64,000 bases of DNA from Gilliamella sp. wkB108 (GCF_001690195.1 NZ_LZGM01000090.1:1-64000), one strand, 5' to 3'; shown: positions 1 to 9,647, numbered from the stretch's first letter. The notes: generated from the sequence alone by a model not told the origin. Translations and numbers: made by a program.

Positions 1-33
1 TTCGCATTTAGATGTTGAATTCAGCCTATAATT

Positions 34-71
34 TATACTTAAACGTATAGCTTACCTGAAACATCTTTACA
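34..71 (-). repeat. 38-bp dispersed element, copy A
   Basis: One of five copies of a 38-bp sequence that align without gaps in this window. The others are at 17154, 38565, 39451 and 56909. Here it runs from TATACTTAAACGTAT to ACCTGAAACAT then CTTTACA on the plus strand. Positions 1-6 (TATACT) and 21-29 (ACCTGAAAC) are the same in all copies. It lies in the spacer upstream of the lectin-like gene. Function unknown. I call copies reading TATACT first on the plus strand minus-oriented, only to keep orientation consistent. Confidence 0.85.
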
Positions 72-591
72 AAAATTGCAAGTCATTATCTTTTCATTCA
101 CTAAATAGTGCTAAGTAGATTAATTTGCATCAATATCAGACAGAAATCCAAATTACCTGTAGGTAGATTGATGCCCAATGGATTGTAAAAGGTTAATTAG
201 CAACGAAGGCAATCATAAAAAAATCACTATTTTTATCGAGATATTGGGATTGACTACGGCGATTCACATCAACTTTATTTTACTCAAATATAAACATAAT
301 ATTTTTTGATAGTATGTCATTTAAAACATCTATATCTCGTAACGTTTCATTAAAAACAGATATGATCTATAAGGTTATTTTTAAGCTATGTTATTGTTTT
401 TTTTTATTAAATAAAAAGAAGTTGTTAACTTAAATTTTATATTAATTATTTACATTTCTTAACAAATCTCATTTACATACAATTGCATAATATTAATATC
501 ATACTTATACTGTTTTGCGTCTCTCTTGGCATTGTAATAACAAATTATTCAATAATAATATAACCACATATTTATACAAAAGGCTGATAGT
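72..591. other. AT-rich spacer without a gene
   Basis: No reading frame or RNA gene is evident in these 520 bases. It holds the promoter region of the next gene. A purine-rich AAAGG about 9 bases before the ATG at 592 is a plausible ribosome-binding site. Confidence 0.5.
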
Positions 592-2361
592 ATGTTAAAA
601 AGGATATGTTTAGAAGCCAGGCAACCGAGCAGTATTAAAGTGCCGGTAATTTTAGGAAGACAATTTTCAGTATCAATCTTTCCCTATTCATCAATACGTT
701 CTTATGTAGCAATAAATTCTCATTCCAAAATAAAAGTATCAAAATTTATCAGGCCATTATTAAAACCGCTATTACTCAGTGTAAGTTTTCTATTAGCTAT
801 AAATAGCGCTTATGGATTAAATGCTCGTACAGCTAAAACTATTAATGGCGAACCTCCCTATTTAACCTTTGATGGTGGGGTAACTAAAGTCAACGATGCC
901 AGTACATTGTTAAGTATCACGTTATCAGACGGCAATGAAATTAAAGCTACTGACGATACGTCATCTTTAGATAAACCAATTGAGTTACCAAATGGGGAAG
1001 AGACTTTTTCTACAGTAAAAACGGTAGTGCCGTTTCCAGCTAATAATAATCGTTACCCCTCCTATTATATGAATAATATAATTGGTCCTAATAATTATTG
1101 GGGAGACGCGGATGGTGATACTTATGACAATATTACAGGGGCTGTCTCCGTAAGATGGAAAGATAAGGATGATAGAGATATAACTATGGATGTAGGAGAT
1201 AACCCAAATGGGGCTATAAATTTTTGCGATGCACCGTACAAGTTAACCGTAATGGTGGGGCCGGGTCAATTTAGTACCAAATATGGAGATCCTAAAATTA
1301 GTGGATATAACGTTAGTTCTCATACTTATTACATCGTTCCTAATAAAGCAGAAGCAGGGCGAGTATGTTTCGCGGAACCAAATTTGAGCATGCAATATGA
1401 TTGGGATAATAGAAATTTTGTAACAGGATTAGGTTTTAGGGTTACCAAACCTGCCAATAGTGGTAATTATTGGGGAGCAAATTCGGTAAATAATAATAAT
1501 TTCCCTACTACCGGAGCTCACGGATTAAACTTTTATTTGATCACTAATGGCATCACTCCTGCTGAGGTCGTCGCTATTAATGGCAGTCAAGTAACTGCAT
1601 CAGGCAGTAATGTTCATTTAACCCTAACTGCAACAGAGACCCCTCAGTGGAGACGTGGTGACGGTCCAACCTCTGCTGGAGGACCAATAATTAGTACAGG
1701 ATGGTATGGTCCATTTCCACCTGTACCAGCAGTAAAGGTACAGTTATCTGGTCCTAGGTATTCCTCTGGCGATAAAAGCTTTAGTCCTGTGACATTTAAG
1801 CTTTATGCTGATAGCAGTAGGAAAAAGTTATTGTATGAATTTCGCTTAATGCGTTGGTATATAGCACAGCCCGGAAAATCTTATCCTGGTTCAAAAACAG
1901 GGAATGGTCTAGATGGTCAAGCTCAGGCGAGATCTTATTGTGAGAGTTTTGGTTATCGATTACCAAATGTTAATGATTACACCAATGCGAACCAACCTAA
2001 TTTTGGTTGGCGAGAAGGTTTTATTGACGGTAGTGAATCCGCTGGAGATAGCTATAAGCGTAAATTAAGTTACCTTGAGACTCCTACAAAGTGGCAAGGT
2101 GGAATATTAAATGAATGGGGATGTTTAACAAATACTGAATTTTCAGCTGATGTTGCCGTGCTTGGAACCCGATATAGGTGCAGTGGTTATCCGGACAGTG
2201 ATTGGGATAGATATCGTTCATATTGGACCAACAGTGTAGCCACGAATCCAAGTAGTATCCAAAATGGTTATGCTTTGTTAGTTAATTCATCTTATGGCAA
2301 TATTAATTACTATTCTCAAGATAACTATTTTGATTATCGGGCGGTATGTGTCAAACCTTAA
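592..2361 (+). CDS. secreted lectin-like/adhesin-like protein, unknown function
   Basis: A 589-residue protein I cannot assign to a named family. The N-terminus has about 52 polar residues before a basic and hydrophobic stretch (about residues 53-76, ending NSAYG), which looks like an extended signal peptide for export. The middle is rich in Asn, Gly, Tyr and Thr, as in surface proteins. The last 130 residues carry a pattern like the DUF1566/Lcl C-terminal lectin-like fold: a Cys-containing helix, a YRLPNV motif, a YWTNS motif and a final RAVCVKP. Similar C-terminal modules end invasin-type adhesins, so host attachment is a reasonable guess. The ATG has a nearby AAAGG. It stands alone and is followed by a terminator hairpin. 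Confidence is good that the gene is real and low for its role. Confidence 0.75.
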   Translation: MLKRICLEARQPSSIKVPVILGRQFSVSIFPYSSIRSYVAINSHSKIKVSKFIRPLLKPLLLSVSFLLAINSAYGLNARTAKTINGEPPYLTFDGGVTKVNDASTLLSITLSDGNEIKATDDTSSLDKPIELPNGEETFSTVKTVVPFPANNNRYPSYYMNNIIGPNNYWGDADGDTYDNITGAVSVRWKDKDDRDITMDVGDNPNGAINFCDAPYKLTVMVGPGQFSTKYGDPKISGYNVSSHTYYIVPNKAEAGRVCFAEPNLSMQYDWDNRNFVTGLGFRVTKPANSGNYWGANSVNNNNFPTTGAHGLNFYLITNGITPAEVVAINGSQVTASGSNVHLTLTATETPQWRRGDGPTSAGGPIISTGWYGPFPPVPAVKVQLSGPRYSSGDKSFSPVTFKLYADSSRKKLLYEFRLMRWYIAQPGKSYPGSKTGNGLDGQAQARSYCESFGYRLPNVNDYTNANQPNFGWREGFIDGSESAGDSYKRKLSYLETPTKWQGGILNEWGCLTNTEFSADVAVLGTRYRCSGYPDSDWDRYRSYWTNSVATNPSSIQNGYALLVNSSYGNINYYSQDNYFDYRAVCVKP

Positions 2362-2404
2362 AATAATGAAGAAATTGACAGCTAGAGTGAAGTAAAATTT
2401 TTGT

Positions 2405-2433
2405 GCTAGCTTATTTTAAGTTAGCCGGTTTTT
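2405..2433 (+). terminator. rho-independent terminator of the lectin-like gene
   Basis: The arms GCTAGCTTA (2405-2413) and TAAGTTAGC (2417-2425) pair over 9 bp with one G-U pair and a 3-base loop. They are followed by CGG and a run of five T. It sits 43 bases after the stop codon. Confidence 0.7.
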
Positions 2434-2621
2434 CATAGTAAATAGCCCATTTTTGTTAATCAGATAAAGATATGTTGGCAAAAAGGGGCTTTTTGATAAT
2501 AGTAAAAATAAAAAATGCCTCAAAATACAGTGTTTGAGAGTACGTCAGGTTCCGATCATTTTTTATGTAAAAAAGCGATTAGCACTAAAAATAATTAAAA
2601 GCATGCTACACAGGAGCGATT

Positions 2622-3977
2622 TTATAGCAATCTTTTTATTATTCTATCTACTTTAATTCGGCTTAATCGTTTAATTAGTTTGTGAACATGCTTCGGATAA
2701 AATTGGCTAGCCTGAATTTGTTGAAAATGGGTTACCAAGGTAGTTTTTTCACGAATAGTATTAAGCTCTTTTGTGAATTGATTTTGTAACTCTTGTTTAG
2801 GGTCGTGAACCAAAATACCATTTTCAAGATCTAATCGCCAAGCTCTAGGATTAAGGTTATTACCGGTAATTAGTACCCATTGATCATCAATCCAGATACC
2901 TTTCAAATGATAAGTTTGATCTGCGTCTTTCCATAATCGAATAATAAGTTGCTCTTTATCGACAAATGATTGTAATCGTTCAATAAATTTTCTTAAGTTG
3001 ATTTCATATAAATAGGGTAATCCACCAGAGATGTTAAACGGTTGGTCTTCGGGAATAAAGAAATCGTTAGCTTCTTTATCGCCAATTATGATCTCAACCT
3101 GACGACCTTTACGAAGTAATCGAATAATATCGCGCACTAAGATATTAGGTAGATTAAAATAAGGTGTACAAAATACTATTTTTTGTTGGGTTGAGTTAAT
3201 TAAATGATGAATAATTTTATTCAGCGCATTATTACGTCCAAGACCAGCAATTGGTGCTACCGATAATGTATCGTTATCCGCATTACTGGTATATTGATAA
3301 TTAACATCTTGAAGATGTTGGCGCAATGATCTAATTTCATTTTTAATCTGTTTTCGACTTTTGTGCTTTTCAACATCGAGTCTTTGTAATCCGTCCAATG
3401 GTAAAAAGTTGTTATCCACATATGATACCATGCTATCAGCTAAAACTTTATTTTTAATAAAGTGATAACGATCGTAACGGTATTTATCAAGTTTGTGTAA
3501 ATAAACATTATTAATACTTGCACCACTGTAAATGACGGTGTTATCAATGATATAGCCTTTAAGATGTAATACGCCAAGCACTTCACGGCGGTTAATAGGT
3601 ACACCATAAATAGGAATATCTATATCAGGGTGCTGTTGTTTTAATTGGTAATAATAACGGGCATTAGTTTGCGTTTTATCTTCACCAATACGACCACGTT
3701 GCGCTCTGTGCCAGTCCATAAATATTTTAATGTCTATATTCGGCCACTGTTGTTTAATTTGATAAAGTGCATCAAGTATTTCTTTTCCGGCTTCATCTTT
3801 TTCTAAATAGAGCGCAACAATATAGATTCGTTGTTGTGCTTTATAAATATGATCTAAAAGCGCCAAACGATAAGCTTCAGGTTCATATACAATATGATAT
3901 TGATCTGCGTTTTGCTGAATTTTTCCTAATTCATCAAGATGCTTTTGGTGATTATATTTTATAAATGGTATTCGCAT
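2622..3977 (-). CDS. pssA: CDP-diacylglycerol--serine O-phosphatidyltransferase
   Basis: Makes phosphatidylserine from CDP-diacylglycerol and serine, the first step to phosphatidylethanolamine, at the inner face of the membrane. At 451 residues it has exactly the length I recall for E. coli PssA and matches it end to end. Both phospholipase-D-type catalytic motifs are present: HLKGYIID with His138, and HLKGIWID with His357, the second followed by TGNNLNPRAWRLDLEN. The C-terminus is rich in Arg, Lys and Ile (RLSRIKVDRIIKRLL), consistent with peripheral membrane binding. Transcribed alone. The ydiK-like gene upstream is on the same strand about 150 bases away. Confidence 0.95.
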   Translation of the reverse strand: MRIPFIKYNHQKHLDELGKIQQNADQYHIVYEPEAYRLALLDHIYKAQQRIYIVALYLEKDEAGKEILDALYQIKQQWPNIDIKIFMDWHRAQRGRIGEDKTQTNARYYYQLKQQHPDIDIPIYGVPINRREVLGVLHLKGYIIDNTVIYSGASINNVYLHKLDKYRYDRYHFIKNKVLADSMVSYVDNNFLPLDGLQRLDVEKHKSRKQIKNEIRSLRQHLQDVNYQYTSNADNDTLSVAPIAGLGRNNALNKIIHHLINSTQQKIVFCTPYFNLPNILVRDIIRLLRKGRQVEIIIGDKEANDFFIPEDQPFNISGGLPYLYEINLRKFIERLQSFVDKEQLIIRLWKDADQTYHLKGIWIDDQWVLITGNNLNPRAWRLDLENGILVHDPKQELQNQFTKELNTIREKTTLVTHFQQIQASQFYPKHVHKLIKRLSRIKVDRIIKRLL

Positions 3978-4125
3978 GATTCATTTATCATCGTAACTAA
4001 TTTAGTTGGTAGAATAACATAATTTACACTAGAAAATAACACTCCCTTTATAACATTGGCGTTATTTTAATTAACTTAATAAAATATATATATTAAAAAT
4101 GGCTTTATTTGTGATCAAAGCTATA

Positions 4126-5178
4126 TCAAGATTGTTCATTGATCCAAGTTTGAATTAACTTATAAGCCAGAGCGAGTACCACAGGTCCGATAAATAATCC
4201 CATAATACCAAAACCAAGAAGCCCACCAATCACACCAAATAAAATAAGTAAGAATGGTAAGTCAGCCCCTTTTTTAATTAAAAAGGCTCGCATTACACTA
4301 TCAAGAGTGGTTAAAACGACAGCCACAACAATAAGTATTATACCCGACGTGGTGTGACCGTCCCAGAATTGCCAAATAATGCAACCTAACATGACTATGA
4401 CCGGTCCAATTTGTGCAACACAACAGATAAATAAAATCAGTGTTAAAATTCCAGGGAATGGCATATTGGTCAATATAAAACTTAATCCACCAATTAATGC
4501 CAATGTAATGGCGGTCACAACAACACCCAATGCTACGGCACGGATTGATTGTCCGGCTAAAGTTACGGTTGTTGCTCCATATTGTTTAGATAGACGGTTA
4601 GCAAATAGGTAAACATATTTAGTAATACTTTCACCTTTTAAAAATAGTAGCAGGCTGAAAATAATCATGACCCCACCATGGAAGATAAATAGACCGATGT
4701 TAGTTGCTTGTTCTAACAACCATCCTATCACTGTGCCAATATAAGGTTGAATGCTGGTGATTAAATCAGATCCGTCGGTTTTAATCAGTTCTAACCATTT
4801 TTGATGTAACTCAGTACCAAACATAGGTATGTTATTTAACCAGTCAAAAGTTGGTAGTTCTTTAGATTGAAGGGTTTTTGCCCATTCAATAAGGTAATGA
4901 CCATTTTGAGCAACACTGCTAATAATTAGAAAAAAAGGAATGACACACACCAATGATAGTATTAACGTCATTACTAGCAATGATAACCATCGTTTGTTAA
5001 ACAGTCGTTGTTGTATATTTATCATTAATGGCCAAGTGGTTATCACTACCATTACAGCCCAGAAAAAGCCAAATAAAAAAGCTTCTACAACACGGTAAGT
5101 AAGAATTATAAGTAAACCAATCAGTAAAAGATTTAAAATTAATTTTAATAAATCGTAAGTATTTTTTTCGGCTGGCAT
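4126..5178 (-). CDS. ydiK: AI-2E family membrane permease, YdiK-like
   Basis: A 350-residue membrane protein of the AI-2E (PerM/YdiK/TqsA) family, with a hydrophobic helical pair at the N-terminus (about 14-60), one helix near 68-90, a polar periplasmic segment (about 90-150) and four or five helices to the end. The C-terminal helix with FGIMGLFIGPVVLALAYKL is the family signature region. Members are proposed exporters or transporters of small molecules; the YdiK substrate is unknown, so the symbol is by resemblance. It starts at an ATG that faces away from the ecotin gene, leaving about 100 bases that must hold both promoters. Confidence 0.8.
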   Translation of the reverse strand: MPAEKNTYDLLKLILNLLLIGLLIILTYRVVEAFLFGFFWAVMVVITTWPLMINIQQRLFNKRWLSLLVMTLILSLVCVIPFFLIISSVAQNGHYLIEWAKTLQSKELPTFDWLNNIPMFGTELHQKWLELIKTDGSDLITSIQPYIGTVIGWLLEQATNIGLFIFHGGVMIIFSLLLFLKGESITKYVYLFANRLSKQYGATTVTLAGQSIRAVALGVVVTAITLALIGGLSFILTNMPFPGILTLILFICCVAQIGPVIVMLGCIIWQFWDGHTTSGIILIVVAVVLTTLDSVMRAFLIKKGADLPFLLILFGVIGGLLGFGIMGLFIGPVVLALAYKLIQTWINEQS

Positions 5179-5282
5179 TATTTGACCGTATTAATTAAAT
5201 TCAATAGTGGTATTATACCCACTCTCATTTAAAAATCATATAACGTAATGTTAATGATAACGAAGTTTAACGGAGGCATAAA

Positions 5283-5777
5283 ATGAAAAAATTACTGTTA
5301 TTAACGTTGATGAGCGTTGTATTAAGCGCTTGTGCGAAAAGCCCAAATGTACCTGTCACTAATCAAAAGTTAAGTGAAATAGCACCTTATCCTGAGGCAA
5401 AAGTGGGTTATACTCGTTATACAATTCATCTTCCCGCCTTATCAGATGAGAGTAATGCCCGTGTCGAAGTATTAATTGGTAAAAATATGAATGTGGATTG
5501 TAACGCGCATAGTTTATCTGGCAAAGTGGTGCAAAAAGAGTTAAAAGGTTGGGGATATTCATATTATGTAGTGGATAAAGTTGGTGATGGTGTGTCAACT
5601 TTAATGGCTTGTCCTGACAATGCAACACAAAAGCAATTTGTTACCATTCATCACAATTTAGGTTTGTTAGATTATAACAGTCGATTACCGATTGTCTTTT
5701 ATGTACCAAGTGAGTTAACTATTCAATATCGTATTTGGCAACCTCATACCAAAACCTCACAAGCCAACGCCGAATAA
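5283..5777 (+). CDS. eco: ecotin, serine protease inhibitor with a lipoprotein signal
   Basis: Inhibits trypsin-fold serine proteases. The body (about residues 30-155) matches ecotin, including APYPEAKVGYTR, the disulfide cysteines in VDCN (Cys73) and MACPD (Cys110), GWGYSYYVVDKV and LPIVFYVP. The reactive loop reads STLMAC, so the P1 residue by alignment to E. coli ecotin (STMMAC, P1 the first Met) is Leu107. The signal peptide ends in LSAC with Cys17 as lipidation site and Ala at +2, so the protein is probably anchored in the outer membrane; E. coli ecotin is soluble and periplasmic. A GGAGG sits 6 bases before the ATG. Single gene followed by a hairpin. Confidence 0.92.
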   Translation: MKKLLLLTLMSVVLSACAKSPNVPVTNQKLSEIAPYPEAKVGYTRYTIHLPALSDESNARVEVLIGKNMNVDCNAHSLSGKVVQKELKGWGYSYYVVDKVGDGVSTLMACPDNATQKQFVTIHHNLGLLDYNSRLPIVFYVPSELTIQYRIWQPHTKTSQANAE

Positions 5778-5811
5778 AATTATCAAAATTAATCGTCAAT
5801 AGATCGTTAAA

Positions 5812-5850
5812 TCAGGGTTGAGAGGCTAAAATATGACCACTCAATCCTGA
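5812..5850 (+). terminator. hairpin after the ecotin gene
   Basis: TCAGGGTTGAG (5812-5822) pairs with CTCAATCCTGA (5840-5850) over 11 bp with one G-U pair. The following sequence is only mildly T-rich, so termination is likely but not certain. Confidence 0.45.
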
Positions 5851-6098
5851 ATCTGATGATATTTGATTATTTAAGTGGACATCTTTTAAAAAAAAGGTAT
5901 TTTATCCCTCGTAATGCAAGGTTAGCTCTACTTGTTCATTAATTATAATCAGTTAATGACTTGTGATTGCCTGATTACCTCGGTTTCGCCAGGTTATTTT
6001 TTTAAAAGTAACGGGTAAAATTTGGGGGTCCGTTGTGTCATTGCAATGGGCTTGTGTCTAACATGTAATATCCCTATACAAGAGGAGAAGTGGTGAGC
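5851..6098. other. spacer upstream of potF
   Basis: No gene seen. It should contain the pot promoter. I found no convincing operator. A GAGGAG at 6083-6088 precedes the chosen potF start by 10 bases. Confidence 0.4.
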
Positions 6099-7208
6099 AT
6101 GTTTACTCAACGTAAAACAATTCTTTCAATTCTTGCTGGTGTTTCACTAGCTTTATCACAATCGGCCATAGCTAAAGATCGTGTTGTACATTTTTATAAT
6201 TGGGCAGGACAAATAGGTTCAAAAACAATTGTTGATTTTGAAAATTCAACGGGTATTAAGCTGGTGTATGATGTTTATGATTCAAATGAAGCATTAGAAG
6301 GTAAACTAATGGCAGGCCATTCAGGTTTTGATGTTGTGTCACCTTCGGATAGTTTCTTAGCCAGACAGATTAAATCAGATATTTATCTACCATTAGATAA
6401 AAGCAAATTACCAAATTGGAAAAATCTTGATCCTAATTTAATGAAATTAATGGCAACTCACGATCCTGATAATAAGTACGCAATTCCGTATGTTTGGATG
6501 ACAACAGGTATTGGTTACAATATTGATAAAGTTAAAGAACGTTTAGGAGCGGATGCACCAGTTGATAGTTGGGATTTAGTATTCAAACCAGAAAACATGG
6601 AAAAACTGAAAGATTGTGGTGTGGCATTTCTTGATGCGCCAACCGAAATTTTTGCTAGTGCTTTACAATATTTAGGTAAAGATCCAAATAGTACTGATGC
6701 TAAAGACTATACCGGAGCAGCTTACGACTTATTAGCAAAAGTAAGACCAAATATCCGTTATTTCCACTCGTCACAATATATTACCGATCTTGCTAATGGT
6801 GATATTTGTGTGATTTTAGGTTGGTCAGGTGATATTCTGCAATCTCGTGATAGGGCAAATGAAGCTAAAAATGGTGTACATATTGGCTATCAAATTCCTA
6901 AAGAAGGCGCACTTGTATTCTTTGATACCTTTGCCATTCCAAAAGATTCAGCTAATGTTGAAGAAGCGCACGAGTTCTTAAATTTTGTTATGAAACCAGA
7001 GATTGCCGCACAAGTTACCAATGATGTTAACTTTGCTAGTGCAAATAAAGTTGCTAATGATGAATTTGTCAAACCAGAGGTGAAAAACGATCCGGCGGTT
7101 TATCCAAAACCAGAAGTGATGGAAAAGTTATTCACTTTAAAAGTTAAAGAGCCTAAACTTGAACGAGTTATTACTCGGACTTGGACAAAACTTAAAACTG
7201 GTAAGTAA
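6099..7208 (+). CDS. potF: putrescine-binding periplasmic protein
   Basis: Substrate-binding component of the PotFGHI putrescine importer. The 369 residues begin with a signal peptide (FTQRKTILSILAGVSLALSQSAIA, cut before KDRVVHFYNW) and align throughout with PotF, including the conserved HFYNWAGQIG start, DVVSPSDSFLARQI, VWMTTGIGYN and GWSGDILQSRDRA. The family binds putrescine through acidic and aromatic residues in the cleft. GTG codons at 6090 and 6093 would extend it by up to three residues, but GAGGAG (6083-6088) is spaced correctly only for the ATG at 6099. A terminator-like hairpin follows before potG, so potF can be made in excess of the membrane parts. Confidence 0.93.
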   Translation: MFTQRKTILSILAGVSLALSQSAIAKDRVVHFYNWAGQIGSKTIVDFENSTGIKLVYDVYDSNEALEGKLMAGHSGFDVVSPSDSFLARQIKSDIYLPLDKSKLPNWKNLDPNLMKLMATHDPDNKYAIPYVWMTTGIGYNIDKVKERLGADAPVDSWDLVFKPENMEKLKDCGVAFLDAPTEIFASALQYLGKDPNSTDAKDYTGAAYDLLAKVRPNIRYFHSSQYITDLANGDICVILGWSGDILQSRDRANEAKNGVHIGYQIPKEGALVFFDTFAIPKDSANVEEAHEFLNFVMKPEIAAQVTNDVNFASANKVANDEFVKPEVKNDPAVYPKPEVMEKLFTLKVKEPKLERVITRTWTKLKTGK

Positions 7209-7250
7209 GTGATTTATTAAATACAGAGTTATTTAATAAAGTATTCAAGA

Positions 7251-7288
7251 CGGAGAGATTGAATTGATCTTTCCGTTTCGTTTTTTTT
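7251..7288 (+). terminator. internal terminator/attenuator between potF and potG
   Basis: CGGAGAGAT (7251-7259) pairs with ATCTTTCCG (7267-7275) with one G-U pair and a 7-base loop, followed by TTTCG and eight T. Partial termination here would give more PotF than PotGHI, as in many ABC operons. Confidence 0.7.
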
Positions 7289-7313
7289 GGCTTGTTGTTA
7301 TGAGGAAAAAAGA

Positions 7314-8450
7314 GTGAACGATAAAACAACAAATCAGGTACAGCCTAAAAAAAAGATGATAACTCCACTGTTGGAGATCAAAAATTTAACCAAAGTTTTT
7401 AATGATGATTATTATGCTGTTGATGATGTGAATCTCACTATTTATACAGGCGAGATTTTTGCTTTATTAGGGGCATCTGGTAGTGGTAAATCAACACTAT
7501 TGCGTATGTTAGCGGGGTTCGAACAACCGACTTCAGGACAGATTATTTTAGATGGCAAGGATTTATCTCAAGTACCTCCTTATAATCGACCTATCAATAT
7601 GATGTTTCAATCGTATGCTCTATTTCCTCACATGACGGTTGAGCAAAATATTGCATTTGGTTTAAAACAAGACAAATTAAATAGTAATGAAATCAAACAA
7701 CGTGTAGAAGAAATGTTAGCTCTGGTTCATATGGAGCAGTTCGGTAAACGTAAACCACACCAATTATCCGGTGGACAGAGGCAACGAGTTGCGTTAGCCA
7801 GAAGTTTAGCTAAACGACCAAAATTGTTGTTACTTGATGAACCAATGGGGGCTTTAGATAAACAACTTCGAGATCGTATGCAACTTGAAGTTGTTAGCAT
7901 TTTAGAGCAGGTGGGTGCGACTTGTGTTATGGTTACTCATGATCAGGAAGAAGCCATGACAATGGCAGGACGAATCGCAATTATGAACAAAGGGCAATTT
8001 GTGCAAATTGGAGAGCCTGAAGAAATTTATGAGCATCCAAATTGTCGTTATAGTGCAGAATTTATTGGTTCAGTGAACATTTTTGACGGTATTTTACAAG
8101 AGACTTTAGAAGATGGTTTGATTATTGCTTGTCCAATGATTAAACATCCATTAAAAGTTGATTATGATTCTCCAGCAGTTGAAGGTGTACCAATCAAAGT
8201 TGCATTGCGACCAGAAAAAATCAAACTTTGTGAACAAATACCAGAAAACGCTTATAACGTTGCAGTAGGTGAGGTTGTGGAAATTGCTTATTTGGGTGAT
8301 CTCTCTATTTATCACGTCAAATTATCAAGTGGACAAATTATCATTGCGCAATTACAAAATGAACATCGTTATCGTAAAGGTATGCCAACTTGGGGAGACA
8401 CAGTAAACCTTAGTTGGGAAGTTGATAGTTGTGTTGTTCTTACCGAATAA
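7314..8450 (+). CDS. potG: putrescine ABC transporter ATP-binding protein
   Basis: Cytoplasmic ATPase of PotFGHI. It has the Walker A motif GASGSGKST (Ser where I recall Cys in E. coli PotG), the Q-loop MMFQSYALF, the ABC signature LSGGQRQRV, Walker B LLLLDEP and the switch His in VTHDQEEAM. A C-terminal TOBE-type domain (about 280-378) starts near ALRPEKIKL. The frame is open from a TTG at 7287, but that start lies in the terminator T-run. The GTG at 7314 has GAGG 8 bases upstream and gives 378 residues, the E. coli length. It ends 18 bases before potH in the same operon. Confidence 0.93.
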   Translation: MNDKTTNQVQPKKKMITPLLEIKNLTKVFNDDYYAVDDVNLTIYTGEIFALLGASGSGKSTLLRMLAGFEQPTSGQIILDGKDLSQVPPYNRPINMMFQSYALFPHMTVEQNIAFGLKQDKLNSNEIKQRVEEMLALVHMEQFGKRKPHQLSGGQRQRVALARSLAKRPKLLLLDEPMGALDKQLRDRMQLEVVSILEQVGATCVMVTHDQEEAMTMAGRIAIMNKGQFVQIGEPEEIYEHPNCRYSAEFIGSVNIFDGILQETLEDGLIIACPMIKHPLKVDYDSPAVEGVPIKVALRPEKIKLCEQIPENAYNVAVGEVVEIAYLGDLSIYHVKLSSGQIIIAQLQNEHRYRKGMPTWGDTVNLSWEVDSCVVLTE

Positions 8451-8468
8451 ATAAAAGAGGATATAGTG

Positions 8469-9647
8469 ATGCGATCCATTTTATTGGGTGTATTGTTAAA
8501 TGCATTTGTGTTACTCAATGTTTATTGGCGTTTTGTAACTACCGGAGCGTTTGATAATTTATTTTTAGATGCGTTATTTATGGCAATGACGCTATCACTT
8601 ATAGTGTCATGTGTCGGGCTATATTTAGTGTATTACAAACCGTCTAAATTTGCTTATCGACTTATTATTGCCGGAAGTATCTTATTTATACCGGCAGGTA
8701 TTGTTGCTATCTATTTTGCAGTTAAAAAAATGCGCCTGCAACGAGATGAGTCTGATTTGATGACACTTTATGGTCGATCTATAGTAATTGCGATCCCTTA
8801 CCTTTGGATGTTATTACTATTTTTATTACCATTTTTGATTGTATTTAGAATCAGTTTTTCTGAAATGGCTTTAGCTGTACCACCATATACAGATTTATTT
8901 AGTTATGACGATGGTTTACTTAATATAGCGTTAAATTTTGGTAATTATCTAAATTTAATTAGTGATACGATTTACATAGATTCTTATTTACAGTCTTTAA
9001 AAGTTGCTGCTATTTCGACATTATTATGTATTTTGATTGGTTACCCATTGGCATGGGCGATTTCACAATGTAAACCATCAACTCGTAATATTCTATTATT
9101 ATTGATTATTTTACCTTCATGGACTTCGTTTTTGATTCGCGTTTATGCATGGATCGGCATACTTAATCCTAATGGCTTATTAAATAATTTTTTAGCCTGG
9201 TTGGGCGTAATTGATATCAATCATCCGTTAATTATAATGAAAACCTATTTAGCTGTTTATATTGGTATTGTGTATTCTTATCTACCTTTTGTGGTCTTAC
9301 CTATTTATACATCGCTAAGTAAAGTTGATTCTACATTAATAGAAGCAGCATTAGATTTAGGTTGTAAGCCAATTAGAACCTTTTTCAAAATTATTGTGCC
9401 ACTGACCAAAAATGGTGTAATAGCTGGTGGTATGCTTGTGTTTATTCCTGCAGTAGGGGAATATGTTATTCCAGAGTTATTAGGCCCTTCAGAAGGTATT
9501 ATGATTGGTACACAGTTGTGGACAGAATTCTTTAATAATCATGATTGGCCAGCAGCTTCAGCGGTAGCTGCAGTGATGTTATTGATATTAATTGTTCCTA
9601 TTTACTATTTCAATAAATTCCAAAATCGACAAATGGGAGGCAGATAA
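8469..9647 (+). CDS. potH: putrescine ABC transporter permease with N-terminal extension
   Basis: Inner-membrane permease of PotFGHI. From about residue 90 (SIVIAIPYLWML) it matches PotH through to IVPIYYFNKFQ, including the cytoplasmic coupling motif EAALDLGCKP where PotG docks. The first 85-90 residues are extra compared with the 317-residue E. coli protein and contain about three hydrophobic segments (near 2-22, 33-57 and 62-85). AGAGG at 8456-8460 favours the ATG at 8469 over the GTG at 8466. potI starts immediately after the stop codon. Confidence 0.92.
   Translation: MRSILLGVLLNAFVLLNVYWRFVTTGAFDNLFLDALFMAMTLSLIVSCVGLYLVYYKPSKFAYRLIIAGSILFIPAGIVAIYFAVKKMRLQRDESDLMTLYGRSIVIAIPYLWMLLLFLLPFLIVFRISFSEMALAVPPYTDLFSYDDGLLNIALNFGNYLNLISDTIYIDSYLQSLKVAAISTLLCILIGYPLAWAISQCKPSTRNILLLLIILPSWTSFLIRVYAWIGILNPNGLLNNFLAWLGVIDINHPLIIMKTYLAVYIGIVYSYLPFVVLPIYTSLSKVDSTLIEAALDLGCKPIRTFFKIIVPLTKNGVIAGGMLVFIPAVGEYVIPELLGPSEGIMIGTQLWTEFFNNHDWPAASAVAAVMLLILIVPIYYFNKFQNRQMGGR

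Noticed and set aside
7287-7313. Longer PotG starting at the TTG at 7287
   Set aside because: That start lies in the T-run of the potF terminator and has no ribosome-binding site; the GTG at 7314 fits the family N-terminus.
7515-7540. tRNA T-loop-like GGGGTTCGAAC
   Set aside because: It lies within the intact potG coding frame and no acceptor stem or other tRNA arms flank it.
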